A stretch of DNA of 64,000 bases, from contig NC_012982.1 of the NCBI RefSeq assembly GCF_000023785.1, positions 124,001-188,000 on the forward strand, in the 5' to 3' direction. This document shows positions 36,630-48,665 of the stretch, piece by piece. The position numbers were made by a program, and so were the translations under genes. Origin of the DNA: Hirschia baltica ATCC 49814 (GTDB lineage Bacteria > Pseudomonadota > Alphaproteobacteria > Caulobacterales > Hyphomonadaceae). Below the pieces are notes generated by a model. The model saw only the letters and a list, made by a program, of their open reading frames with translations, searched no databases and was not told where the DNA came from. The first letter of the stretch is position 1. Every line of letters starts with the position of its first letter.

Positions 36630-36995
36630 ATGAAACGGTGTTTGATAGTTGATGATAGTCGTGTGGTTCGCAAAGTTGCTCGCCGCATTCTCGAAGACTT
36701 GAAATTTGATACAATGGAAGCCGCTGATGGCCAGCAAGCACTCGAGCAGTGCCGTGCGGATATGCCCGAAGCGATTTTGCTTGATTGGAATATGCCGGTC
36801 ATGAACGGAATCGATTTCCTTCGTGCTTTGCGTAGAGAGCCAGGCGGTGATCGTCCAACAGTTGTTTTCTGTACAACTGAAAATGATATGTCTCACATTG
36901 CTGAGGCCATTCGTTCAGGTGCCAATGAATACATTATGAAACCTTTTGACAGTGAAATTATAGAATCAAAATTCGCTGAAGTGGGCCTAGTTTAA
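36630..36995 (+). CDS. cheY: Chemotaxis response regulator CheY
   Basis: A stand-alone 121-residue receiver domain. The acidic pair Asp8-Asp9, phospho-acceptor Asp52 (LLDWNMP), Thr82 and Lys104 (MKPFD) are all present, so it should be an active CheY that binds the flagellar switch, or a phosphate sink. It sits between cheW and cheB. No CheZ or CheX phosphatase gene is present; alphaproteobacteria usually lack CheZ. Confidence 0.93.
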   Translation: MKRCLIVDDSRVVRKVARRILEDLKFDTMEAADGQQALEQCRADMPEAILLDWNMPVMNGIDFLRALRREPGGDRPTVVFCTTENDMSHIAEAIRSGANEYIMKPFDSEIIESKFAEVGLV

Positions 36996-37049
36996 GCGTC
37001 TGCTAAGCAGCATTTTTTTGGTTGATTTCATGAAGTTGAAGGGATTTTA

Positions 37050-38153
37050 ATGGTGAACGCTTTTGCGACAAACCGGTCCTATGGACAGACGATACGAGTC
37101 ATGGTCGTAGACGATAGCGCAGTTGTGCGAGGTCTGACAAAACGATGGCTTGAAGTCGAAAACGACATTGAAATTGTCGCCGTGAGCACAGATGGCTTGC
37201 GTGCTGTCTCAGATGTGGTTGCTGCAAAACCGGATGTCATTATCCTTGATGTTGAAATGCCGCGTATGGATGGTCTCACAGCGCTGCCGCAGCTGTTAAA
37301 GCTTGCGCCGCACGCACGGATCATCATGGCATCTACGTTGACGCGGGAGGGTGCAACAACGACACTCCGCGCAATGTCACTGGGTGCGGCGGATTATATT
37401 TCCAAACCTGAAGCAACTGGATTAGGTGGAGCGACAGCTTACCAAAAAGACCTGATTGCTAAAGTGCGTGCTTTAGGTGGAGCTGCACAAGCAGCTGCAA
37501 ACCCTGCACGCCGTGCACCATTGCCGCCACCTCGACCACGACCTGCTTTAGCTGCTAGCAAATCTGCAATTTTTCGCCCTAGAGCCGTTTTAGTTGGTTC
37601 ATCGACAGGTGGACCACAAGCATTGCAGAATTTTTTAGGGCCGATCGCAAATAGCATAAAAGCTCCGATTTTTATCGTGCAGCATATGCCAGCCACTTTT
37701 ACGACGATTCTTGCTGAAAAGCTGACTCAGGTAACTGGGCGTAAATGCATCGAGCCGCAAAATGGTGATTTGGTTCAGCCTGACCACATTTATCTTGCAC
37801 CTGGCAATTGGCATATGCGGATTGAAAAACAAGGTGTGGGGCAGGTGATCAAGCTAGATCAGTCTCCTCAAGTCAATTTTTGTCGTCCTTCGGTGGACCC
37901 GTTGTTTCAGTCGGGTGTTGAGGTTTTTGGAGGATCAGTATTGAGCGTTGTTTTGACCGGCATGGGGCATGACGGCCGAGATGGCGCGAAATTAATAAGT
38001 GAGGCTGGCGGACGGGTGATCGTCCAAGACGAAGCTTCAAGTGTGGTGTGGGGAATGCCGGGCGCAATCGCACAGGCTGGATGGGCTGATGAAATTAAGC
38101 CAATTCCTGAGCTTGGTAAGTTGACGCTTAAATATATGAATGGAGTGGCATAG
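37050..38153 (+). CDS. cheB: Chemoreceptor glutamate methylesterase/deamidase CheB
   Basis: CheB removes methyl groups from chemoreceptors for adaptation. The receiver domain (about 15-130) has phospho-acceptor Asp67 in ILDVEMPRMDG; a proline/alanine-rich linker (about 145-170) follows; the methylesterase domain (about 178-360) holds the triad Ser185 (VGSSTGG), His212 (QHMPATFT) and Asp308 (GMGHDGRDG). Length (367) is normal. The gene abuts cheR with no gap. Confidence 0.95.
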   Translation: MVNAFATNRSYGQTIRVMVVDDSAVVRGLTKRWLEVENDIEIVAVSTDGLRAVSDVVAAKPDVIILDVEMPRMDGLTALPQLLKLAPHARIIMASTLTREGATTTLRAMSLGAADYISKPEATGLGGATAYQKDLIAKVRALGGAAQAAANPARRAPLPPPRPRPALAASKSAIFRPRAVLVGSSTGGPQALQNFLGPIANSIKAPIFIVQHMPATFTTILAEKLTQVTGRKCIEPQNGDLVQPDHIYLAPGNWHMRIEKQGVGQVIKLDQSPQVNFCRPSVDPLFQSGVEVFGGSVLSVVLTGMGHDGRDGAKLISEAGGRVIVQDEASSVVWGMPGAIAQAGWADEIKPIPELGKLTLKYMNGVA

Positions 38154-38993
38154 GTGAATAGTTCGGATTTTGATTTTGTTTCGGGGCTTTTGCACCGTCG
38201 AGCGGGTATACAGTTAACGACAGACAAAACTTATTTGCTAGAAAGCCGTCTGGCTCCTTTGGCACGTAAAGAAGGATTGGCCTCAATAGAGGACTTGCTT
38301 CAAGTGGTTCGTTCTCGCCGTGATGAGCGATTAATTGCTCAAATTGTTGATGTAATGACAACGAATGAAACATTTTTCTTTCGTGACAAAACACCTTTTG
38401 AATTGATGAAAGATGTTGCTCTCCCAGGTCTTGCTGCGCAACAAAAACCTCGTATCCGTATTTGGTGTGCAGCTTGTTCAACAGGGCAAGAGCCATATTC
38501 TTTAGCCATGATGCTTGAAGATAATCCTGCTCTAACACGTGGTGTGCCAGTTGAAATCGTAGCGACAGACATTTCACCTCGCGTTTTGGAAAAAGCAAAA
38601 ACAGGATTGTATTCTCAATTTGAAGTGCAGCGTGGTCTGCCAATTCAAATGATGATGAAACATTTCAAACAAAAAGATGACCTTTGGCAAATTTCGGACA
38701 AAATCCGCTCCATGGTGACTTTCCGTGAACACAACCTCATGGAACAGCCCACAATGTTTGGAAAATTTGATGTGGTGTTTATTCGAAATGTGCTGATCTA
38801 TTTTGACCAACCTACGAAAACACAAGTTTTGGAACGCGTGGCGACTGTCATGAACCCTCAAGGGTATTTATTGTTAGGTGCTGCAGAGACCGTTATTGGC
38901 GTGACCAAAAAATTCCAAGCGATGAAAGAACGTCGTGGCTTGTATCAATTTTCAAGTGACGGCAATGCGAATGGTGGAATCCGCGCGGCGTAG
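38154..38993 (+). CDS. cheR: Chemotaxis methyltransferase CheR
   Basis: CheR methylates glutamates on chemoreceptors with S-adenosylmethionine. The 279 residues contain the N-terminal helical domain, NETFFFRDKTPFE (about 65-77), the SAM-binding IWCAACSTGQEPYSLAM (about 103-119), an ATDISPRVLEKA segment and FIRNVLIYFD (about 205-214). The start is GTG at 38154, directly after the cheB stop codon, with no better ATG. It ends the cheA-cheW-cheY-cheB-cheR operon. There is no C-terminal pentapeptide-binding extension. Confidence 0.95.
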   Translation: MNSSDFDFVSGLLHRRAGIQLTTDKTYLLESRLAPLARKEGLASIEDLLQVVRSRRDERLIAQIVDVMTTNETFFFRDKTPFELMKDVALPGLAAQQKPRIRIWCAACSTGQEPYSLAMMLEDNPALTRGVPVEIVATDISPRVLEKAKTGLYSQFEVQRGLPIQMMMKHFKQKDDLWQISDKIRSMVTFREHNLMEQPTMFGKFDVVFIRNVLIYFDQPTKTQVLERVATVMNPQGYLLLGAAETVIGVTKKFQAMKERRGLYQFSSDGNANGGIRAA

Positions 38994-39028
38994 TGAATAT
39001 GGTTTGAGGCTGGTTTAATGGGATTATA

Positions 39029-39080
39029 CCGCACACAGAATGATGGGTGCGGCATATTGGTCGTGAAAAACACGACCAAT
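39029..39080. promoter_or_regulatory. Two tandem hairpins between cheR and the atp operon
   Basis: CCGCAC / GTGCGG (39029-39052, 12-nt loop) is followed four bases later by a perfect 10-bp stem ATTGGTCGTG / CACGACCAAT with an AAAAA loop (39056-39080). Neither has a T-run. They may end the che transcript by a factor-dependent route, protect its 3' end, or belong to the atp leader. The rest of the 243-bp gap must hold the atp promoter, which I could not place. Confidence 0.5.
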
Positions 39081-39236
39081 CGACGATCTCAATAGTTGTC
39101 AGCTCTCAAACCCCATGCTACGACCCGCGCGATTGAGGTGTCATCTCCGCGAAAGATAGAAACTACCTCATAAATTTTTGGGACACTAATTCCTGTAGCA
39201 TTGTCGCGGTGATGCTCAGAGTAAGCGGGCAAGATT

Positions 39237-41334
<2,098 letters not shown>

Positions 41335-41367
41335 AGTAATTCGGGCAAACAGTTGAGAGGCTGATAA

Positions 41368-42249
41368 ATGGCCAGCTTGAAAGATCTTCGCGCTCGCATA
41401 GCGAGTGTGAAGTCAACGCAAAAAATCACGAAGGCCATGCAAATGGTGGCCGCAGCTAAGCTGAAACGTGCGCAGGAAGCGGCTGAGGCCGCACGTCCTT
41501 ACGCTCAGCGTATGGCTGCAGTCATCGGCAATTTGGCCGATTCCGTCGGTGTTGGTGAAGGCGGTCCTCGTCTTCTTGCTGGCACTGGAAGCGACCAAAC
41601 ACACCTCGTTGTTGTTCTAACAGCAGAGCGTGGTCTATGTGGTGGTTTTAACGGAAACGTCGCTAAATTAGCGCGGACAAAGATACTTTCACTTCAAGCT
41701 GATGGGAAGGACGTAAAAGTTCTGACAATCGGTAAAAAGGGAAATGACTCTTTAAAGCGTGAATTTGGAAAAATTATTGTCGATCATATTGATCTGCGTG
41801 GCGAAAAAGAACTGAATGGTGAAGTCGCCGGACGGATTGGTCGTCAAATCACAGATATGTATGAAGATGGCGCATTTGACGTCTGCTCATTTATTTATGC
41901 AGAGTTCAAGAATGTATTGAGCCAGAAACCTGTTTCTCAGCAGCTTATCCCTGCTGTAGCCCCAGAAGACGCACCGAAGGTGGATCTTAAAGGCGCAACA
42001 TATTTATATGAGCCGGGTGAAACGGAGATTCTTGAAGCGCTTTTACCGCGTTATTTGAACACTCAAATATTATCAGCACTTCTTGAAAGTTCAGCTGGTG
42101 AGCAGGGTGCTCGTATGACGGCTATGGATAACGCTACACGCAATGCTGGCGAAATGATTGATAGCCTGAACTTGACATATAACCGCGCCCGTCAGGCGCA
42201 GATCACAACAGAACTTACAGAAATCATCTCGGGTGCGGAAGCACTCTAG
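41368..42249 (+). CDS. atpG: F1 ATP synthase gamma subunit
   Basis: The central rotor shaft of F1. The 293 residues begin [20 protein letters not shown] and [11 protein letters not shown], the long N-terminal coiled-coil helix, and end with the second helix [18 protein letters not shown]. The central part has [19 protein letters not shown] stands 7 bases before the ATG. Third gene of the operon. Confidence 0.98.
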   Translation: MASLKDLRARIASVKSTQKITKAMQMVAAAKLKRAQEAAEAARPYAQRMAAVIGNLADSVGVGEGGPRLLAGTGSDQTHLVVVLTAERGLCGGFNGNVAKLARTKILSLQADGKDVKVLTIGKKGNDSLKREFGKIIVDHIDLRGEKELNGEVAGRIGRQITDMYEDGAFDVCSFIYAEFKNVLSQKPVSQQLIPAVAPEDAPKVDLKGATYLYEPGETEILEALLPRYLNTQILSALLESSAGEQGARMTAMDNATRNAGEMIDSLNLTYNRARQAQITTELTEIISGAEAL

Positions 42250-43698
<1,449 letters not shown>

Positions 43699-43706
43699 GA
43701 GCTGAT

Positions 43707-43913
43707 ATGAAAAACGGATCGCTCGACATAAAGGATTGTGTGAATAGCATATGTCCTTGGTCGGGCGAACCAGTTAACGCCGATGCGTTGACACTCTACA
43801 AAGGAGAAGTTGTCGGGTTTTGCAACACGGGTTGCCGCGACAAATTCGAAAAAGCGACACAGCTTTTTGATCCTTTGGTTGATAAGAATTTGGACACTGG
43901 AGTTCAGGAATGA
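43707..43913 (+). CDS. Small TRASH/YHS-like cysteine protein inside the atp operon
   Basis: A 68-residue cytosolic protein with four cysteines at 11, 16, 39 and 43. The spacing Cys16-x22-Cys39-x3-Cys43, with aromatic and glycine residues in CPWSGEPV and YKGEVVGFCNTGCRDKF, matches the pattern of TRASH/YHS metal-binding domains known from metal-sensing and metal-trafficking proteins. It lies 8 bp after atpD and its stop overlaps the atpC ATG (ATGA), so it is translated as part of the ATP synthase operon. The function is unknown; a zinc or copper site that informs F1 assembly is speculation. Close homologues are sometimes mislabelled glutathione S-transferase, which the sequence does not support. 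Confidence 0.85.
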   Translation: MKNGSLDIKDCVNSICPWSGEPVNADALTLYKGEVVGFCNTGCRDKFEKATQLFDPLVDKNLDTGVQE

Positions 43914-44305
43914 GCGACAAACTACACTTTTCTCTCGTATCGCCTGAGCGCGAACTTTTCTCTGGTGAAGTTGATCAGGTAGATGCACCCGGTTCTGAAG
44001 GTCAGTTCGGTGTATTGCCGGGCCACGCACCATTTATGACCACCTTAAAAGCCGGTGTTGTTGAAGTATTTGAAGGTGATGCACGGACGCGTCTTTTCGT
44101 GCGTTCTGGCTTTGCAGATGTAACGCCTCAAGGGCTGACAGTACTTGCTGAAGAAGCAATTAATCTTGATGGTTTTGATGCATCTGCGTCAAAAACAGCT
44201 TTAGCAGAGGCACAAGATGCGCTCATCGCAGCTGAAGATGACCATGAAAAAGAGCATTTGACTGAAACAATCACTTACCTTGAAGCATTGATTGCTGCTG
44301 CTTAA
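43910..44305 (+). CDS. atpC: F1 ATP synthase epsilon subunit
   Basis: Epsilon links the gamma shaft to the c-ring and can inhibit ATP hydrolysis. The 131 residues show the beta-sandwich domain with SPERELFSGEVDQVDAPG (about 10-27), GQFGVLPGHAPFMTTL (about 30-45) and the C-terminal helical region. The ATG overlaps the stop of the upstream small gene. It is the last gene of the operon, followed by a strong terminator. Confidence 0.96.
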   Translation: MSDKLHFSLVSPERELFSGEVDQVDAPGSEGQFGVLPGHAPFMTTLKAGVVEVFEGDARTRLFVRSGFADVTPQGLTVLAEEAINLDGFDASASKTALAEAQDALIAAEDDHEKEHLTETITYLEALIAAA

Positions 44306-44329
44306 GGAAGTTTCACGATCAAATATTTT

Positions 44330-44364
44330 AAGCCGACGAGTCATATAGATTGGTCGGCTTTTTT
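44330..44364 (+). terminator. Rho-independent terminator of the atp operon
   Basis: AAGCCGAC (44330-44337) pairs perfectly with GTCGGCTT (44353-44360) and the stem runs into TTTTTT. It lies 24 bp after the atpC stop codon. Confidence 0.92.
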
Positions 44365-44432
44365 GTATCTGAAATTGGAAAGTTTGTTATATTGTAGGGC
44401 CGCAATCGGAAAAATCGGCCCATTCGCTTTTA

Positions 44433-45245
44433 TTAAGCTGCATGTGAGAATACTGGCTGCTTGATGTGGTTTTTAGACCAGTCAAGAATGTGCGAGTATA
44501 AGTTAGAAGCTTGTGCGGACTCAAATATCCAATGCCCCAAATCTTCAAACTCAACATATTCACCAGCGATGTCTGCGTACAGCCAATTACGTGCCGTGAT
44601 TTGGCTTGACTTACTGGAGACGACACGGTTTTTCCCGCATCCAATTGTAAGTGTCGGGTGTGCAATGTTGTGAACATCAATCTGTGCTGTGTTTCCCGCA
44701 ATGGTCTCTAGGTTTGCAAGTTCCGCTCTTAATCTGGAAGATTCATATCGCAGATTGCTGATCAATTCAGAGCGTTTCTCTGAGGGTATGCAATTGAGGA
44801 AACCCCAATTAAGACCGATTGAATGAAAGGGTGTTTTGTTTGCCTGAGGTGTCAGCAAATAGCTTGCATATCCCAAAGCACTGGAATGTTTCTGACCTTG
44901 CGCGCGTGTGGTTTCATCAGCAATGGGGTTGATGAAAATACCGCCTTGAACATCCCCATATTCCATAAGTTTTTGAGCAATCAAACCGCCGAGGCAATGA
45001 CCGATAACAAGGGGCTTGTCGCCTTCTTCTTCTTCAATTTGATTTGCATAATGGGAAGCGGCTTTGACCCAGTCATTAAACCCAAGATTATTCAGCGCTT
45101 CTGGGGGAGATTTGCGGCATCTTAGGTGAGGGAACATGGTTGGTGCTTCGCAGCGCCAGCCGTGTTTTTCAAAGAGTGAAACTGCATTTTTCCAGTCTTC
45201 ACCGCTGCCACCCAGTCCATGTAGGAACAGAACTGATTTACTCAT
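44433..45245 (-). CDS. Alpha/beta hydrolase with cysteine in the nucleophile elbow
   Basis: The 270-residue protein starts with the oxyanion-type motif LFLHGLGGSGEDW (about 6-18) of alpha/beta hydrolases. The nucleophile elbow reads VIGHCLGGLIAQ, with Cys84 where most relatives have Ser; the sequence codon is TGC, not a reading ambiguity. A candidate catalytic His is in EDLGHWIFE near the C-terminus. Cysteine at this place is known in dienelactone hydrolases, but the rest of the sequence does not clearly belong to that group. No signal peptide is visible. The ATG at 45245 is 69 bp after the rppH stop, and the gene converges on atpC. Substrate unknown. Confidence 0.85.
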   Translation of the reverse strand: MSKSVLFLHGLGGSGEDWKNAVSLFEKHGWRCEAPTMFPHLRCRKSPPEALNNLGFNDWVKAASHYANQIEEEEGDKPLVIGHCLGGLIAQKLMEYGDVQGGIFINPIADETTRAQGQKHSSALGYASYLLTPQANKTPFHSIGLNWGFLNCIPSEKRSELISNLRYESSRLRAELANLETIAGNTAQIDVHNIAHPTLTIGCGKNRVVSSKSSQITARNWLYADIAGEYVEFEDLGHWIFESAQASNLYSHILDWSKNHIKQPVFSHAA

Positions 45246-45314
45246 TACTACCTCAACCCATATTCTATTTGGTTAAGAGTTAATGTCGGTTATAATGGTT
45301 AATGACTTAAGTAA

Positions 45315-45848
45315 TCAGTCTGTCAAATTCGTCCATTGTTGGAATTTTTGCGAAATAGATTCATAGATATCGCGTTTAAACGGAATAATTAATTCTGGCA
45401 CATCTTGCAGTGGAATCCATTTCCAAGCATCAAATTCTGGTTCGTGCAAATCAAGCTTAATATCACTTTCCAGGCCTTTAAAACGAAAGGCGAACCATTT
45501 TTGTCTTTGACCAAGATATTTGCCTTTAAACCGCTGTAAGACCTCTTCTGGAAAATCATAATACAACCAAGGTTCGATCTCTTCGAGGAAGTCGACTTTA
45601 TCTTGTGTGATGCCTGTTTCTTCCTCTAGCTCTCGGTATGCACCGGCTAGAATATCTTCTCCAGCGTCAATGCCTCCTTGGGGTAGCTGCCATTGGAAAG
45701 GGCCAGTCGCACCCGCGCGATGGCCTGCAAACACATGCCCTTTTTGTGAGAATACAGCCAGACCAGCATTGGGTCTGTATTTTTGAGGATCACGTGATCC
45801 TTGCAATGTCGTATCAATAAGCTGAGTCAACGCCATTACTTTCTTCAT
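45315..45848 (-). CDS. rppH: RNA 5'-pyrophosphohydrolase RppH (Nudix)
   Basis: RppH removes pyrophosphate from the 5' end of mRNA and so starts RNase E-dependent decay. The Nudix box GGIDAGEDILAGAYRELEEE continuing TGI is complete (about residues 61-83), preceded by FQWQLPQ and followed by the conserved WLYYDFPEEV and QKWFAFRF segments. Length (177) is normal. Two starts are possible, ATG at 45848 and ATG at 45836; both overlap the end of the upstream deacetylase-like gene, so the genes are cotranscribed. Confidence 0.94.
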   Translation of the reverse strand: MKKVMALTQLIDTTLQGSRDPQKYRPNAGLAVFSQKGHVFAGHRAGATGPFQWQLPQGGIDAGEDILAGAYRELEEETGITQDKVDFLEEIEPWLYYDFPEEVLQRFKGKYLGQRQKWFAFRFKGLESDIKLDLHEPEFDAWKWIPLQDVPELIIPFKRDIYESISQKFQQWTNLTD

Positions 45849-47073
45849 TGGCTGTTTGTATACCGGTTAGCACAGAAGCTGGTACTAGCTCATAGCCCTT
45901 CATATCAAGTGTATCAGACCATTGTTTAAACTGATCAACAGTGACGGGGAAAGCAAAACCAACACCCAAAGCTGCTTTGTTTTGAAGGGCTAGAGCTTCA
46001 ATATGAAGAAGGTTTTTGTCTATGGCATCTGCAGAGGGGACTGTATCAACAATACGGTCTGCTTCTACAAAATTCATATTTATTTCTTTGGCTACAGAAG
46101 GGAAAACCGATCTATTTGCTGCACCATCATAGATCATTGCCAAACCGCGATTGTGAATTTCGCGCATGATAGGTGATAAGACGCGTGATTCTGTGGCGAG
46201 TCTTGCCCCCTGATAATTGATGACACCAAAATAACCGGTTGTTTGTCCGAGAATAACTTTAAGTCTGCGTTCATTCTCTTGGGCCGAAAGCGTTGTTAGC
46301 AATGTATCTGGGCCGGTATCTACATTTGGATAATCATAAGGCTCCATAGGCACTTCTAGAAGAACTTCATGACCTGCATCTCTGGCACGGTTCACCCATG
46401 TTTGTAGATCGGAAGAATAGGGAACAAATGAAAGTGTAACCTCAGGAGGTAAGTCGTTAATGGCCTGCATGGTGAGGCTACGCTTTATACCCAAACCACC
46501 AACGATGAGCGCCACTTGGGGTTTGCCGTTAGGTGTGTGTGGGCGTGCATAAATGTCTGCTGGACGTCGGCCATCATCGGCTATTTTGGGTAACCGGCCA
46601 ACAGCACCATTTTCATATAGGCCTTGTATAGGCGCACGAACCAAAGCTTTTCGTTCTTCGGAAACAGGTTGAATTTTTTCAGCTTGCGAAAGGCGCGTGA
46701 TACGCACGTCCTCGCCGGAATCTGTTTCTGCATACTCTGCATAGCTTGGTGCCTGATGAGTTGGATCAGATACTGGCAGACTAGGCTCTGTGTCTTCGTG
46801 AGAAGCCGTTTCGACATGATGTTCCGTCGGGATATCGTGAATAAGTGGTTGATCGGCCAAACGCGTTTTCAAAACGGGAGCAGGCGCATTTCTATCGACA
46901 AATAAGCCTACACTTGCATGAGGGCTGCCTGCATCTTCATTTCCAGTGAGTTGCACAAAGCCTGCACTTAAGCCAACCACTACCGCAATTGCTGCAAACC
47001 CTGCTGCAAAGTGCTTTAAGCCTGTGTTCAGGGGAGATGCACCTAGTTTGATATTTGAAGACATAATAGACAT
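45814..47073 (-). CDS. Divergent polysaccharide deacetylase family protein (YibQ-like)
   Basis: The 419-residue protein has one N-terminal membrane segment (about 20-42), a long low-complexity linker (about 50-165) and a C-terminal domain beginning KPQVALIVGGLGIKRSL, with LLEVPMEPYDYP (about 255-266), FGVINYQGARLAT and LAMIYDGAANRS. These match the divergent polysaccharide deacetylase family, related to NodB enzymes but with an altered metal site; in E. coli yibQ lies near envC. Its place between ctpA and rppH is conserved in alphaproteobacteria. It probably acts on the cell wall or a periplasmic glycan; activity is not established. Confidence 0.87.
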   Translation of the reverse strand: MSIMSSNIKLGASPLNTGLKHFAAGFAAIAVVVGLSAGFVQLTGNEDAGSPHASVGLFVDRNAPAPVLKTRLADQPLIHDIPTEHHVETASHEDTEPSLPVSDPTHQAPSYAEYAETDSGEDVRITRLSQAEKIQPVSEERKALVRAPIQGLYENGAVGRLPKIADDGRRPADIYARPHTPNGKPQVALIVGGLGIKRSLTMQAINDLPPEVTLSFVPYSSDLQTWVNRARDAGHEVLLEVPMEPYDYPNVDTGPDTLLTTLSAQENERRLKVILGQTTGYFGVINYQGARLATESRVLSPIMREIHNRGLAMIYDGAANRSVFPSVAKEINMNFVEADRIVDTVPSADAIDKNLLHIEALALQNKAALGVGFAFPVTVDQFKQWSDTLDMKGYELVPASVLTGIQTANEESNGVDSAY

Positions 47074-47239
47074 TACCTACTGCATTTTCCGGCGGGACAT
47101 TTGGGCAATTGCAAATGGTCTCGGAAAACAAATTTCAAACACAGTATCGGAAAACGCAGTTAACAAGTTGGAAACATAACGAAGCAACCGGGCAGATTTT
47201 ACCCAGTTGCCACGATAAATTTACACAAAATTTGAAGCT

Positions 47240-48556
47240 TTATCCTTTTTGGGAAAGATCGCTTGCAAAATCCATCGAACGTAATTTAGTCAGCGCGCGT
47301 TCCAATTGGTAATCTTCACCTGAATAACCCACTGGCGGTTGATCATTTGGGATATGAGGCGGGCGGCGCTCACGTCCTTGGTCGTTTTCCAGTGCATTGC
47401 GAAGATTTGCTTCGGAATAACGTTTTTGACGCTTCTCTATGTGTTCCATTTCCTCATCAGAGAGGCGTGTTTGTGCAACTTCGATGTCTGGTTCAATTCC
47501 TGCGCCCTGAATAGATGCGTTGGAAGGTGTGTAATAACGTGATGTGGTTAGTCTTATCGCGCCTCTTTGTGGACCTAAGGGGATAACGGATTGAACAGAT
47601 CCCTTACCAAATGAAATCTCACCTAGAATGGTCGCACGGTTATGGTCTTGAAGGGCTCCGGCCACGATTTCAGCTGCTGAAGCGGAACCACCATTGATAA
47701 GAACAATGATTGGTAATCCTTCAACACGTTCGCCTTGGCGCGCATTATAGCGTTGAACATCATTGGGGTGGCGACCCCGTGTTGATACGACTTCACCACC
47801 ATCAAGAAAGGCAGACGACACACCTACGGCCTGATTGAGTAGGCCACCAGGATTGTTGCGAAGGTCTAAAATCAAGCCGGACATTTTGGTTCCAAGCTCT
47901 TTTTTCAACGCGGTCAGGGCATCATTGACGCCATCTGTGGTTTGTTCATTGAAGCTAGAGATACGGATATATCCAATTGTATCTTCAGTGTGGAAAGAAA
48001 CTGAATTTTGTTTGATGATTTCACGTGTTAGGGAAACATCAAATGGCTCTTCATTCTCGCGCAAAATAGTGAGCAGAATATCTGTACCCGGAGCGCCGCG
48101 CATTTCTTTGAGACTGTCATTCATAGGTTGACCGACAATGGGTTCACCGTTGATTGCAGAGATATAATCGCCCGGTTGAATGCCTGCGCGACTGGCGGGT
48201 GTATCATCCATGGGAGATACAACAAGAATGAAACCGTCTTGCTGGGTTATCTCAATACCCAATCCACCATATTCGCCTGATGCCTGTACTTGCATTGAGC
48301 GATATTCTTCGGGATTGAGATAGCTTGAATGTGGATCGAGAGAGGTGAGCATGCCGTCGATGGAGGCTTCCATGACTTCGGCTTCGTCGACGCCAGTGAC
48401 GTATTCTGTTTGAACGCGAGCGAGTATTTCAGCAAATAAATCAAGCTGTTGATATGTTTCAGCGTGGCTGTTTTCTGGTGCACTGTCTGCGTTCCAGACG
48501 AAGGCACTTAGCCCCAGAACTCCCGCAAGAGCCGGTCCAATAAACCTTAACCGCAT
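47240..48556 (-). CDS. ctpA: C-terminal processing peptidase CtpA (S41 family)
   Basis: A periplasmic serine protease that trims or degrades proteins from their C-termini and in several bacteria controls murein hydrolases. Following a signal peptide (about 1-24) are an N-terminal helical region, a PDZ domain (about 80-165, with GGLGIEI and GDYISAINGEP) and the S41 catalytic core with Ser in NGGSASAAEIVAGAL (about 305) and Lys in GEISFGKGSVQ (about 330). I start at the ATG at 48556 because GGAG lies 9 bases before it; in-frame ATGs at 48571 and 48592 are alternatives. It follows envC. Confidence 0.94.
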   Translation of the reverse strand: MRLRFIGPALAGVLGLSAFVWNADSAPENSHAETYQQLDLFAEILARVQTEYVTGVDEAEVMEASIDGMLTSLDPHSSYLNPEEYRSMQVQASGEYGGLGIEITQQDGFILVVSPMDDTPASRAGIQPGDYISAINGEPIVGQPMNDSLKEMRGAPGTDILLTILRENEEPFDVSLTREIIKQNSVSFHTEDTIGYIRISSFNEQTTDGVNDALTALKKELGTKMSGLILDLRNNPGGLLNQAVGVSSAFLDGGEVVSTRGRHPNDVQRYNARQGERVEGLPIIVLINGGSASAAEIVAGALQDHNRATILGEISFGKGSVQSVIPLGPQRGAIRLTTSRYYTPSNASIQGAGIEPDIEVAQTRLSDEEMEHIEKRQKRYSEANLRNALENDQGRERRPPHIPNDQPPVGYSGEDYQLERALTKLRSMDFASDLSQKG

Positions 48557-48665
48557 ATAATCACGCTCCATTTTTTCGCGCTCGCCTCGCATAATTCACT
48601 ATAGTATCAATCTAGTGATTCAGTGTCACAAAAACCAGTGTTTCACAAAGTCACTCTGTATCCAA

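Noticed and set aside
36203-36802. A 199-codon minus-strand frame across cheW and cheY
   Set aside because: It is antisense to two complete chemotaxis proteins with all key residues and spans their junction.
43707-43913. Reading the small atp-operon protein as a glutathione S-transferase
   Set aside because: At 68 residues with a Cys-x22-Cys-x3-Cys metal-binding pattern it cannot contain a GST fold.
47121-47155. Direct repeat TCGGAAAAC twice, 26 bp apart, upstream of the deacetylase-like gene
   Set aside because: Nine bases repeated once in an AT-rich gap is compatible with chance; no further copies or dyad were noticed.
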